NCBI GenBank assembly: GCA_946894095.1
Contig: OX335660.1
Span: 6,825,001 to 6,889,000 of the forward strand
Direction of reading: 5' to 3'
DNA: 64,000 nucleotides
Origin: Incurvaria masculella
Lineage: Eukaryota; Arthropoda; Insecta; Lepidoptera; Incurvariidae
In this document: piece after piece, positions 21,640-32,359 of the stretch
How positions within the stretch are numbered: the first letter of the stretch is position 1
Layout: the number at the start of each line of letters is the position of its first letter
The notes under the pieces: model-generated
Told to the model about the DNA's origin: nothing
Databases searched by the model: none
The model's input: only the letters and a program-made list of their open reading frames with translations
Translations under genes and position numbers: made by a program

Positions 21640-22340
21640 AATGTGAATGATTGGCTAAATATAAAATCCTACGCATCTGCATCATCTTGGTCAGATAATA
21701 TGATTCGTTATCAAGCTTTAAATAAGATAAAGGTCCACCAAAGTTGTTGTAATACTTATTGTTTCGGACGCGTTCCGAGTGGATGAATTGGGGGTGGTCT
21801 GATTGGGGAAAGAAGATTACGGCAACTTTTTAGATCAAACCAAACATGTTTGAGCTGCTAAAACATTTTTTTAATTCAAAGCCGAACGAGAATCAGTATC
21901 TGTATGAATAATTTTTGAACAAAGATTTAAGATTGACGGACTATGTTGGGGACAATAATTTGAGCGCGTCCGTGGAGGCTAGTAGTTTATTCCTTGTGAC
22001 AATTTAACTGATTTTTTTTACCGACGCACACAAATCATCATCTAAACGAGAATTGGCAGTCAAACCAGCTTATACCACCATACCATATCTTTTGTTCCGC
22101 GAAACAGCGCGTTAGGCAGTCAGCGACTGTTACAATATTATATTCGCGGTGGTGACCATACACGAGCTCAATAAAACGCTGCATCTACAAGTGAGTTTTG
22201 CAAAAGAAAAGGTCACACAGAGTCGATGTGTTTTAAGAAGTAAAGTCAGTGTAGCTGATTTGTTACTATCGGTCCAATTACATTATACGGATATAAATCA
22301 CAAGACTGTAATAGTCAGGAGATGCCGAGAGTAACATAGA
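21640..22340 (+). pseudogene. Interior of LTR element, decayed coding traces
   Basis: Short open stretches separated by stops, for example NDWLNIKSYASASSWSDNMI near 21645-21705 and HELNKTLHLQVSFAKEKVTQ near 22155-22215. They suggest former gag/pol coding sequence but match nothing I can name. Confidence 0.3.
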
Positions 22341-22564
22341 TATCGTCAAAAATTATGACCTGTTAGGTAACAATGACCACCGGAAAACAAGCCGTGGTCC
22401 TCGCTGGGTCGCTACCAAGAAATTAATTTGGAAAATTATTTAACGTAATCAAGACGGTAATTTCGCAATAGAAAAACTTTAGAGCGTGTTGGCAAGGTAT
22501 TGTGTTATTTTTGTAATATATTTTACATATCTGAAATCAACTTCTTGGTTGTAAAATTGTGCAA

Positions 22565-22935
22565 TTCGATCTAAAATTTCAAGCCGAACGATGGGAAGAG
22601 GACTGATCATACTCAGGAAGATACGTCGATGGCGGGATGAGTAGCAGGTGTTCTGTAAGGACGACCTGGACAAACTCAGGAAGACACGTCAAAGATAGGA
22701 TGAGTAGCAGGTGGTCATTTGGACGAACCTGGAGTGCCTCAGGAAGACACGTCAAATACAGCTTGGGTTTACATGTCGATTGCACTTTACTGCTAAAGAT
22801 GGTATACTAGATATTGGTGTATAATGCGCATTGGGACGTTCAAGTTGACAAATCGAGGAAACGATGGGATGAGTGCAGGCGGTCCGAGGTGGGACGAACC
22901 TGGTACCTCAGGAAGAAACGTCGAAGAGTCGAAGG
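22565..22935 (+). repeat. Irregular tandem repeat, ~65-70 bp units
   Basis: The block GGATGAGTAGCAGGTG...GACGAACCTGGA...CTCAGGAAGACACGTC recurs at about 22600-22660, 22665-22755 and, after a gap, 22865-22925, with 10-25% divergence. It lies inside the LTR element interior. Confidence 0.55.
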
Positions 22936-23103
22936 TCACTTGGAGGGTCATGCAATGTGGGCTGTATGCTACCAATATCTACAACGATTTTTTGGGTTTT
23001 CAATATAGAAACAAATATCTGATGGAACTGTTTGTATGTTTCCAGTTTAGTTATTTCGCTGAACAGACCGTGTCTGAGGGCAGACACAAATGCAGCATGG
23101 CCG

Positions 23104-23331
23104 TGTTGGCAACACTCAAGGGTTGGCAACACTCCAGTGACGCGGAGCGGAGTGAAGTTGCACCGGAAGACGGAGGCGGCGGAAGGGGGTTGACCGCCAT
23201 GTTGTTCAGAGTGAAGACGGAAAGGAAGAGCTCTCCACGTGCAATTGAGTCTCATCTGTTTTAGGCTCATTAGAGTATATCCTGATATTACAATCATCTG
23301 CAGTATTGACCCTTGGTTTAATTAGATAACA
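23104..23331 (+). repeat. 3' LTR of the 3-kb element
   Basis: Same length as the 5' LTR, with two substitutions (G at the position of A 20360; A at the position of G 20460). No strong polypurine tract precedes it. Confidence 0.8.
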
Positions 23332-23789
23332 TATGGGTTTTGGACCTTAAGCTTTTTGGACTTTATGATGCGTCCCCGACAAAGTGAGAGGCAGGAAAGG
23401 GAATAACTAATTATGCGTGTCCTTCTCGAGTTTTAGACCGAGTTGTCGACTCGGTTGCCGACTGCTAAAAAGATACACACCGACTTTCTTGAATGGTGGA
23501 GCTCTGTGTGCGTATGTATTTGCAGTCGCAGTGGAAAATTCCTGCAAATCTATCCGAATGTTGTAAACAACTATACGTACGGTTATCCGTAGCATGTTTA
23601 TTATCTATGATAGTGATAAGGATGACATCTTCATACATCACGCTGCATCACGGCGTGTTGATAAACATTTATTTCATTAATATTTTGTAATGGTAACATC
23701 ATTGTTCCACATTAGTTCATTGAATGCCAGAAACCAACCATGTAATTCGTCTGGTCTGGCTATCAGCCGGCAACGAAATAGTTCGTCGT

Positions 23790-23988
23790 TTTTAGGGTTC
23801 CGTACCCAAAGGCGCCCTTACCCAGAACCCTATTACTAAGCCTCCGCTGTCCGTCCATCCATCCATCCATCCGTCCGTCCGTCTGTCACAGGGCTGTATC
23901 TCATGAACTGTAATATGTAGGCAGCTGAAAATTTCACACAGTGTGTATTTATTTTGCCGCTATAGGTAATAGAATAGGTAAAATTTCG
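23790..23988 (-). repeat. Family A, array side
   Basis: Array is a mixture, (CATC)4 then (CGTC)3, showing unit mutation within the microsatellite. The head is missing; the copy ends in a diverged AATAGAATAGGTAAAAT. Confidence 0.7.
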
Positions 23989-23989
23989 C

Positions 23990-24150
23990 ATTTCCGAAGA
24001 AATTACGTGGAAAATAACTGGATGGAAGTGGATAATGTTTCATTGCCGCTTCCGCCATCTTTCATCCGATGCCGACGTTATCAAACAACCCGGGCCTCAC
24101 CTACAGTTTTGCATGGATTCCGAACCAAAGAACAGTTCGAATTCATATAG
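23990..24150 (-). repeat. SINE family D body
   Basis: Middle and head-proximal blocks in reverse (GAAGAAATTACGTGG, GGATGGAAGTGGATAATGTT, TTGCATGGATTCCGAACC). Directly abuts the family A copy on its left. Confidence 0.55.
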
Positions 24151-24176
24151 GTGGTTGTGCCAAAGGACCAAGGGTA

Positions 24177-24384
24177 TTTTTCATGCAACCTGACATGGAT
24201 GGCTAATAAATACCACACAACTACCGTAATGATATTAGCCCAATACAGCGCATTCCCGAAGTAATTAGGTGCCATGCTAGGACCTTCCATTTATGAGCAC
24301 GGCTACATTGAACTGGATGGAAAACAGGGACAAGTTGTCATTGCCGCTTTGACTATCTTTTCATCCGATGCGATGGTACCAAGG
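24177..24384 (-). repeat. SINE family D, tail half
   Basis: Starts with the T-run (A tail on the minus strand) and runs through GATATTAGCCCAATAC, GTGCCATGCTAGGAC and GAGCACGGCTACATTGAAC to CGATGGTACCA. Confidence 0.65.
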
Positions 24385-24391
24385 AAGTGCC

Positions 24392-24456
24392 CGAAACTGC
24401 CAAATCCACCTCACCTCGCGAACCTCGCTCAGCGAGGCACCATACCGGCAGATTTG
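24392..24456 (+). repeat. Family N
   Basis: AAATCCACCTCACCTCGCGA...CTCAGCGAGGCACCATACC. Again immediately beside a family D copy, here at its inner end. Confidence 0.6.
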
Positions 24457-24715
24457 CAGACTATCGCCGAGCGATGGAGCTTGTTGAGATGGTGTTTAAA
24501 GACTCCCATATTTAACGTAGCTTTTGTTACGCAATGATTATACATTCGTTGAAGGCATGGAGTAACATCGACGGTTGTAGACAACCGCTTATCGCTGGCG
24601 ATGAAACTGTGTTTGACTGAACACACGTTATCTGTGTGATAACGAGGGATAAGCTGACACCAGTACATGCTCTATTCGCGAACGTTCAAATAAATATGCA
24701 TGATACGTTTAATGT

Positions 24716-24835
24716 TTTTTTTTTTAATGCAACCTGACATGGATGGCCAATACCACACAACTACCGATATGATATTAGCCCGAATACACCACATTCCCAA
24801 AGGAATTAGGACCTTCTGTCATGCCAGGCCATGCA
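24716..24835 (-). repeat. SINE family D, tail fragment
   Basis: T-run followed by GCAACCTGACATGGATGG and ATGATATTAGCCC. A further GACACCTTCCCTTTATGAGC fragment of the family lies at about 25040-25070. Confidence 0.55.
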
Positions 24836-25112
24836 AAGAAAAATAAATTTATATAATATTTTGAAAATGACAGTTCCGTGTTCCACGGAAATCTTTCAGA
24901 GGATTATTTCAAGAGACTAGGAGAGCTCATCTGAGTCGGTTGTTTTATAGAATAAGAAATTTTGATAATCCCGATGAAAGTTCTGGTTCCCCATTTATTA
25001 TTTTAACTGAGCTACGCTACCCACGAGCACGCCACGACGTGACACCTTCCCTTTATGAGCACGGCTATTTTAAATTAATTTAGCCATTTTGAAATAAAAA
25101 AAACTGTATTAA

Positions 25113-25654
25113 GGTGGCCCATCCCGCTCATCTCTCCATACAAAAGGGGAAAGAAGATCACGCCCGTATTTCTTGTTTAAGATCCAAATGTTTTCTCAAA
25201 ATAGCTTTATTTGATCGAACTAGATGTCTGATGACCATTGGCATTGTAAAATTGTGTTTGGTTTCTAAGTTATAAGGTCCGAAAGTTAGAATTTTTCGCG
25301 CGTTTCATACAATAACTTTGGAGGTGGATTACGCAATGATAAAGTAAATACATCTTAAAAAGATTAGTCATCAGTCATAGCTTATTTAATCAAGATTTAT
25401 AATCTTTTTAGTTTTTGTTAGATTTTTGACTACAGCGGTCGTGGTTTACTTTTAGCTATAAGTCGTTTTGAAATTAAAATTTTCGTAAATCTTACCAAAT
25501 CATACACTATGCACATTGTCTTTTTTGTGGACATGTTGCATCTTCCTCATCACGGAGCCTGTCTTATTCTTTGAAACAGAGAAGGTTCCAGAGCGCAATA
25601 GCACGGTTTTGTACCTTGCCCGCGATTGAGTTAGTCCCGCCGGGTTGGGTCGCC
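25113..25654 (-). mobile_element. Family B TTAA MITE
   Basis: Intact reverse copy between TTAA at 25109-25112 and 25655-25658, with termini GGTGGCCCATCCCGC and GGCGGGACTAACTC-side blocks well preserved. Confidence 0.85.
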
Positions 25655-26061
25655 TTAACTAAACAAATCCATATAGTTATCGAACCTGCTCACAACATTT
25701 TACGAGAATATGTAAAAAAATGCGACCTCTAGAGGACAGCCGGACAGACGTACGGAAGCATTTATGCTCAATCTGAAACGGAGACCCTCGCTACGCCCGC
25801 CAAAAACTATATTCATCCAAAACTGTTGCGAAAGAAATTATTTTGAGATTTGATGATTTATTTTGCTCTCACGGCGGTAATTGAGCACATGTGAATTGGT
25901 TATTTTGACGTTTAAACCATGAGATCGTTTTCACCATTCCCAGCCAATGAAAAGAACTGGACTTAGCGTCTGAAGGGGTTTTTTTCACAAATTTAAACGC
26001 TCAAGCATAGGCGACGGATACTGACCAAAAAGACGATACTCGTAACGTAAAGTATCGTTAT

Positions 26062-26622
26062 GTTCCGGGTGGTTACGACATTTTTGGTCACGTTAAGGTA
26101 AATGGCTGAATCTGGGTTCACAGGTTAGAGTCCAACCCTCTGATGCTAAATATGTCGGTCTGCCTGCGCCAAGTGGTTGCGTTATCTAGGTAGATTGGCT
26201 ATACAAAATAAATGTTAGTATGTATCTACCTGCTGATGAATATTTTGATCGTCTTGACATATTTATAACTATTTACTACACAACAATAACCAGTCGGTTT
26301 TTTTATTTAATACATAAATATACCTAAGATCATATCCGTAACATAAATCGTTTATAACTACGAAATGCAACCAACGATTTGTTCAGTTTTGGTATACAAA
26401 GCCAGTATGTACTGATACTTTCATGCTGCGTTATTTGCAGGCATTTACCTTATCATTGTTGTAACTGCTTTTTCAGGCGCCTTATCTAGGTAACGCAACG
26501 ACTGTGCGCAGGCAGACCGACACATTTAGCTTCATAGGGTTGATTTTTATCCTGTGAACCCAGTTTCAGCCATTTACGTTATCGTTACCATTTTTGTCGC
26601 GACCTCCTAGTCTATTATGATT
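26062..26622. repeat. Family O foldback
   Basis: Arms at about 26062-26190 and 26480-26622 are inverted copies (GGTAAATGGCTGAATCTGGG against CCCAGTTTCAGCCATTTACG; TTTTTGGTCACG against the complement; GGTTGCGTTATCTAGGTAG against CCTTATCTAGGTAACGCAAC). The AT-rich centre is unique in the window. A second, shorter copy is at 59.6 kb. Confidence 0.65.
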
Positions 26623-26904
26623 TAGTTCCATAAAAACTGAGAGCCGACTCGGTCGAATAACGGCCGCGCCGTACGTATTCTCAGCTCGAAATGCGGCAGC
26701 AGATCGATAACACTGCCCAGTTTCCACGAAACGCGAGAACTGGATCCGCGTCTCCCAACCATGTGCGGCATTGTTAAGTCCAACCGCCGTTACGCTGCAC
26801 CGGGGCGCGTGTCAACTCGCCGAGAACGGTTTTCGCGAATGACATAACGGTCCGACACGGGCGGGCAAGTCCCGAAATGTTGCAGTGTTGTGTCGTTATT
26901 GTCA

Positions 26905-26948
26905 TGCATACATACATACATACGAACATATATGCGAACATACATACA

Positions 26949-26979
<31 letters not shown>

Positions 26980-26982
26980 TGA
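26905..26982. repeat. (CATA)n microsatellite
   Basis: Imperfect tetranucleotide array broken once by CGAACATATATGCGAA. It gives spurious Met/Tyr/Val/Cys open frames on the minus strand. Confidence 0.9.
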
Positions 26983-27129
26983 TTAAATAAATTAAATGAC
27001 ATGAAACTGTTAGGAAATCTCTTTCCGCGCGTCATACACTGTAATCATCCGGACTCGGGAGATGAGCGTACACTAGAAAACCGTCCAGTAGCGCTCGTGT
27101 TTTCCGTCAACGGGCATCACCGAAAAGCT

Positions 27130-27325
27130 CCGCATAGAGGTTCCCCCTAAAAAAAGGCCAAAACCCAGAACGTCCATAAGTATATGTGTTTCGTGTTTCA
27201 GTTTCTTTATTAGATGTGTAAAACACTTGGATTCGTCAAAATGTTTTTCTGCGCCAGAGATCGAACCTGCAGACGCTATGGATTATGGACTGTGTGCTTT
27301 TTGGAATGTCCCCGCATAGATCCCT
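27130..27325. repeat. Diverged family J-like sequence
   Basis: CCAAAACCCAGAACGTCC, TGTGTTTCGTGTTTC and GTGTGCTTTTTGGAATG correspond to family J blocks, but ~80 bp in the middle differ. Low confidence. Confidence 0.35.
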
Positions 27326-27344
27326 CAGAATGACCCATCCTTTT

Positions 27345-27663
27345 TTAAGGTTCCGTAGCCAAAGGGTGAAAACGGAACCTTATTTCTAAGCCTCCGCTGT
27401 CCGTCCGTCCGTCCGTCCGTCCGTCCGTCCGTCCGTCCGTCCGTCCGTCCGTCCGTCCGTCTGTCACAGGGCTGTATCTCAGGCAGCTGAAATTTTTAGA
27501 GTGTGTATTTGTTTTGCCGCTATAACAACAAATAGGTAACATTTAAAAATAATAAGAATTAAAGGGGGTCCCCATACAAAAAACCTGTTTTTTTGTGTTA
27601 AATCTTGTTCGATGGTACGGAACCCTTCGTGTTCGAGCCCGACTCGCACTTGGCCGGTTTTTC
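27345..27663 (-). repeat. Family A, longest array
   Basis: Full-length reverse copy with the longest pure (GTCC)n array of the window, about 15 units at 27399-27462. Shows the array is a hypervariable microsatellite within an otherwise conserved element. Confidence 0.85.
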
Positions 27664-28107
27664 TCATTCGAAAATTCTTCCAAACGACTCGTTCATGGAT
27701 TTTTTAGGTTTTTCGGAGTACTCTCCCTTCCGGTATATTTCGGAGTTGAAATTATCAAATTCTGTGTGACATATTATCATTTCGGATTTTTTAGTGTCGG
27801 AAGGATAGTTTGAACCCGGAATGCCCGACTTAATCATTGGTTTGGCACTCGTCTATAGTGTATGTATATGTATAATGGCTTTAGTAATTTGCGACCTTGC
27901 GTTCTTTTGCAGAAGGCCATTCCAGCCCTGTGGGACAGATATTGGGGGGGGGGGAGCAGTATACATTTACTTTCTTGCCAACTTTTATCCAAATCTGTTC
28001 AGAAGTTAGGCCGTCAAGAAGTAAGAAGTTGGTTACGATGTGGATGTTATCTAATTGTTCGCGTGCTCAGATACATTCCTCTTTACCCGATTTCTTCCGA
28101 CCTTTAA

Positions 28108-28646
28108 GGTGGCCCAACCCGGCGGGCCTAACTCATTCGCGGGCTCGGTACAAAACCATGCTGTTGCGCTCTGGGACCTTCTCTGTTTCAAAGAATAAGA
28201 CAGGCTCCGTGATGAGGAAGATGCAAAATGTCCACAAAAATGACAATGTGCATAGTGTATGATTTGGTAAGATTTACGAATATTTTAATTTCAAAACGAC
28301 TTATAGCTAAAAGTAAACCACGACCGCTGTAGTCAACAATCTAACAAAAACCAAATAGATTATAAATCTTTATTAAATAATCTATGTCTGATGACTAATG
28401 TTTTTAAGATGTTCTTACTTTATCATTGCGTAATCCACCTCCAAATTTATTGTATAAAACGCGCAAAAAATTCAAACTTTCGGACCTTATAATTTAGAAA
28501 CCAAACACAATTTTACAATGCCAATCATCAGACATCTAGTTCGATCAAATAAAGCTATTTTGAGCAAAATTTTGGATCTCTGACAAGAAATATGGGCGTG
28601 ATCTTCTTTCCCATTTTGTATGGGGAGATGAGCGGGATGGGCCACC
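28108..28646 (+). mobile_element. Family B TTAA MITE
   Basis: Intact copy with TTAA at 28104-28107 and 28647-28650; ends GGTGGCCCAACCCGG and CGGGATGGGCCACC. Confidence 0.88.
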
Positions 28647-28649
28647 TTA

Positions 28650-28940
28650 AGGAGACGCTTCCCGGCAGCACTTGACTGAATTTACAGCAACCATTATTTT
28701 CGTTAGCTCAAAGATAAATACATCTCTGCGAGCAGGCAAGCACGCCAAAGATGGCCGCCCCGCGCCGCCGCGCCGGTTCGCGGCGTATATTAGCGAGCAC
28801 CAGTTATGACGCGGTCGTGTTAATCGGCGATTGTTTTGAAGCGGAGCTCGATTGTTCGCCTCGGCAACGCGGCGGCACACGTGCCGATGCTGACGTCAGC
28901 ACGTGAGTGTACTTGCGAGCCGCGGCGGGCCTGATACGGA
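28650..28940. promoter_or_regulatory. CpG-rich island with E-box/CRE/E-box
   Basis: GC-rich block in AT-rich surroundings. CACGTG at 28878-28883, GCTGACGTCAGC at 28889-28900 and CACGTG at 28900-28905 form a compact near-palindromic regulatory-type module. GTATATTAG at 28785 is a weak TATA candidate. Direction and target gene are unknown. Confidence 0.4.
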
Positions 28941-28944
28941 GGCA

Positions 28945-30200
28945 TGCCCGGAGAGCAATTAAAATTTAGGTTGGCTGTGAACTTTGCTCATGCGAAGCCT
29001 GTGATTTTTGTTCGATTAGATCAGAATACTGCCTATTTCTGTTATTTTTAGTTTTAGTTAATTTCATGATTTATCTTGGGTTGAAAATTTAAATATGTCA
29101 TGTGTATTACTTGTGGAACATAATAATAATAATATGCTTTATTGCTTCCATACACATAGGTACATGCAAGGGAGGACTTATTGCCTAAAGTCAATATCTT
29201 CCAATCAACCCGATTATGGGACAAAAATATACAGGTAGCCACAAAAGAAAAGTAACCATAATTGTTTCTTGTGCACTATTTATAATTACTCGAAATTAAT
29301 GGTCCTTAAACATGGTGCTGGATACGTTCAATGATTACTTTTTCATATTCTGTAGTTTAGTTAAATTTCGTCTCAATTTTATACCCTTATCAAATAAATA
29401 ATTAAATATGTCAAATTGTAAACTGCTCTAAGTATCAATAGTTTCCTTATCTATATATTTTCCAATACCATGCATATCCAAGAATAATCAACTGAACATT
29501 ACTATGTAAGGTCGGGATAGTTCCTGTAAAGTTTAATATAACATGTTATAGTCTGTTTAAAAAGTAATTTTGCATTTGTAATTTTTGACCAATAAACAGA
29601 TAACAATTTGATTCTTCACATTAGGCACGTATGATTTATGGTGAATTAATTAACCTAACCCACCAGTCAGTGGCGTTAGGCCTTCCATCAATAGCTAGAG
29701 ACAGCACAGCACTCATTATGTGTAAAACATTGGGCTAATGGGATTGACCTGAGACCGTATATCGGTGCCACATCGGTGAGCTGGAAATGGAACCCGTGGT
29801 GACGTTTGTTGCGTATCTAAAAATTACAAGCATTTCCTTTATTTATAACTTTAAAAGCGGATGTAAAAACAACACTGACTTTAGTAACATACACTTGTCA
29901 TTTGTTTGTTTTGTTTTAAATAGTATTTTTTTCAGAATTAGCTTAATCTGTGTATGGACCTTGTATTTTTATATTCATTACTTTTATCTTCTTTTCACAC
30001 GTTATTCCTGTTACAAGACTGCAGCTGTATTGCTGTACTTAGTTCTTTATATTACCTAAAAATTAAACTATTCTTAATATTTGCCTTTATTCCTATATTG
30101 ACCTGTGATCTTCTGTGCTGGATGCGTATTTATTTCTTTTGCTTCAATTTATTTGTCATGATAAACGTGTACGTGTCTGTTTGATTGTCCTAAATAAATA
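28945..30200. other. AT-rich interval, no gene called
   Basis: AT-rich. A TTTATTGCTTCCATACACATAGGTA-like block near 29130-29165 resembles the 43.57-43.62 kb stretch and could be retroposon 3' sequence. The + frame at 29787-30059 is low-complexity and hydrophobic by composition. Confidence 0.4.
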
Positions 30201-30207
30201 ATAAAAC

Positions 30208-30497
30208 AAGTGCGAGTCGGACTCGCACACGAAGGGTTCCGTACCATCGTAAAGAATGAAATAAAAAAATCTCGACTTTTGTATGGGGGCCCCCCTTTAA
30301 TTTTAATTATTTCTTAATCTTACCTATTTGTTGTTATAGCGGCAAAATAAATACACACTCTGTGAAAATTTCAGCTGTCTATCTGTTACGGTTACTGAGA
30401 TACAGCTCTGTGACAGACGGACGGACGGACGGACGGACAGCGAAGGCTTAGTAATAGGGCTCCGTTGGCACCCTTTGGGTACGGAACCCTAAAAAAC
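30208..30497 (+). repeat. Family A, near full length
   Basis: Forward copy with a (GGAC)4 array and intact tail GTACGGAACCCTAAAAAA; the first bases of the head are missing (starts CAAGTGCGAGTCGG). Confidence 0.85.
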
Positions 30498-30781
30498 GTT
30501 TGTTACATACGTATTTGTAGAAGAAGTCGACATGTTTCTTTGCGATTATTTATTGATGCTTTTCCGTTTGCATATCATAACATACTTTACGTTCATTTCC
30601 GAGACATAAAAAGAACACAGCTAATTTTATAATACTTTAAACACTAGAGAGGTTTTTAATGGCTTGAACTGACTTACTAAACAGAATCTGCTGTTCAATC
30701 TGATGATGTGTACACAACGTGGCCCGCCGTAATTGACGCGCGCGCTGGCGTGCAAATTGCGCCGATAATGAGACGTTTGCG

Positions 30782-30816
30782 TCAGTCGCCCGTGGGCCGT
30801 GCGCGCCGAGTCATGC
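30782..30816 (+). promoter_or_regulatory. Possible initiator plus weak DPE
   Basis: GTCAGTC gives an initiator TCAGTC at 30782-30787 (A at 30784 as +1), and TCATGC at +28 to +33 fits only the loose DPE set. It sits in a CpG-rich patch (30715-30890). Weaker than the candidate at 57.04 kb. Confidence 0.25.
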
Positions 30817-30940
30817 AGCTTTCTAGTTGCCAACCGGCTGGGTGTTTCAGGCCGGTCATCCTTTCTCCGGCGGCGCCTCGATTCCTTCGTGACCTATGCT
30901 TGGAATATACCTCGGTGATCACATAATTTTGAAAACGCCG

Positions 30941-31118
30941 GTTAGGGTTTCGTAGCCAAAGGATGTCAACAGGAGCCTATTACTATAGCTCCGCGGTCCG
31001 TCCGTCCGTCTGTCCATACAGTCACGTCCATTCTGACGGACGGACGGACGGGCGGACGGACAGCGGAGGCTTGGTAATAGGGTTCCGTTGGCACCCTTTG
31101 GGTACGGAACCCTAAAAA
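30941..31118. repeat. Family A inverted pair (hairpin)
   Basis: A reverse family A tail piece (30945-31013) faces a forward tail piece (31036-31116) with a 22-bp spacer. Both include the (GTCC)/(GGAC) array, so the RNA or single strand would form a long hairpin. Confidence 0.75.
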
Positions 31119-31325
31119 GTAGAATATGAAACGGCGACAAGAGCGCGGTAGTGAAGTGAGAGGCTAGGTATACCCACTCCATTCCCGATTCCGTGAATGA
31201 AACTCATATCATCAAATGAAAACTTATAGTTTATAAACATTTACATTACTTTTACTAATTAACCCAAAACGACATTGACCTCGGGTACAGTTACAGGTAC
31301 GGTACAGTTAGTTACCTATTATTGA

Positions 31326-31410
31326 AAAAAACCGGCCAAGTGCGAGTCGGACTCGCACACCAAGGGTTTCCGTACCATTATACAAGATTTACCCAAAGAA
31401 ATCACGTTTC
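31326..31410 (+). repeat. Family A, head only
   Basis: ACCGGCCAAGTGCGAGTCGG to the AATCACGTTT block, then abrupt loss of similarity. Confidence 0.75.
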
Positions 31411-31578
31411 TGAAAATAACCTCAATGCATTTCGATATTCAAAATACTTGTCTAGCTATAATTTTAAGTTCTGAGCCCGTAGTCCCAGCTGTCACCTAAA
31501 TTGGCGTTTACGGCAAACCGATAGACTGGCGTTTTCAAATGTATGGAGAAATTGTAGAGCGCACGCAGTGGGCGTTAA

Positions 31579-32049
31579 GGCGCTAGGACTAGCCAACTAC
31601 TCGCGCCATACAAATGCACTTTTTAACAAATGTAATAATATGTAGTGAAACGCTTCAGCAAATCCAAATAGAACTCCAGACTGATAATGGATTGTTAATT
31701 TTTTTTATTCCATCATTTATTTAAATAATAATAAAAATAAAAAAAGTTGATTTTTCTCATTAGAAATCTGAAAGTCATTCGATTTCTAGATATAAGCAAA
31801 AGCAGCATATATGCATAAACAAAAAATTCCATTTGCTTTTAGATTTCTACATTTAGTAAAAAAAGTTCGGAAATGGACACCGTTTCCGCAATTTATTTTG
31901 TATAGAAAAAGGAAACATACATTAACGAAAATCATTCGATTCCTAGACAAGGAATCATATATTGTAAGGATGACACTTATAATCGTCAGACTTAGTTAGT
32001 TTACTTGGGGTGCCTCGTCTAACTTTGCGATTTGGCTAGTACCAGGCCC
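31579..32049 (+). mobile_element. Family G TTAA MITE, full length
   Basis: 471 bp between TTAA at 31575-31578 and 32050-32053. Imperfect 16-bp terminal inverted repeats, GGCGCTAGGACTAGCC and GGCTAGTACCAGGCCC. The same length as the 43.05-kb copy. No coding capacity. Confidence 0.85.
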
Positions 32050-32053
32050 TTAA

Positions 32054-32359
32054 GGGCCTGGTACGATCCGAACTTTTTTGACTAAATGTAGAAATCTAAA
32101 AGCAAATGGAATTTTTTGTTTATGCATATATGCTGTTTTTGCTTATATCTAGAAATCGAATGACTTTCAGATTTCTAATGAGAAAAATCAACTTTTTTAT
32201 TTTTATTATTATTTAAATAAATGATGGAATAAAAAAATATTAACAATCCATTATCAGTCTGGAGTTCTATTTGGATTTGCTGAAGCGTTTCACTACATAT
32301 TATTACATTTGTTATAAAGTGCATTTGTATGGCGCGAGTAGTTGGCTAGTCCTAGCGCC
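32054..32359 (-). mobile_element. Family G TTAA MITE, inverted and deleted
   Basis: 306-bp copy in the opposite orientation, tail to tail with the preceding one, between TTAA 32050-32053 and 32360-32363. It lacks about 165 bp of the tail-proximal part (the TCGGAAATGGACACC to GATTTGG region). Together the pair makes a ~300-bp-arm palindrome. Confidence 0.85.

Larger units (their letters stand above)
20320..23331 (+). mobile_element. LTR retrotransposon, ~3.0 kb, defective
   Basis: Two direct repeats of 228 bp (20320-20547 and 23104-23331), each starting TGTTGGCAAC and ending AGATAACA, bound a 2.56-kb interior. TATG flanks both sides (20316-20319, 23332-23335), extendable to ATATG if the LTR ends one base earlier. 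The LTRs differ at only two positions. The interior lacks any recognisable protease, reverse transcriptase or integrase and holds a family B copy that is itself interrupted. Superfamily not assigned (BEL/Pao or gypsy possible). It is inserted in family J. Confidence 0.8.
20182..23385 (+). repeat. Family J element, split by LTR element
   Basis: Parts at 20182-20319 and 23332-23385. The outer blocks CATAAAGTCCAAAAA and TTTTTGGACTTTATGATGCG form the inverted ends; the left part contains ATCTAACTTAACCTAATTG. Compared with the intact copy at 11.7 kb, the two parts join seamlessly once the LTR element and one TATG copy are removed. Confidence 0.65.

Noticed and set aside
26905..26982. CRISPR array or other spaced direct repeat
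   Set aside because: Simple tetranucleotide array without spacers; eukaryotic context.
26774..27035. Cys/Met/Tyr/Val-rich minus-strand proteins
   Set aside because: Produced by translating the (CATA)n microsatellite.
27912..28107. Plus-strand exon after TTCTTTTGCAG
   Set aside because: Good acceptor and KAIPALWDRYW start, but a run of ten G follows and the frame then becomes low-quality; no donor found.
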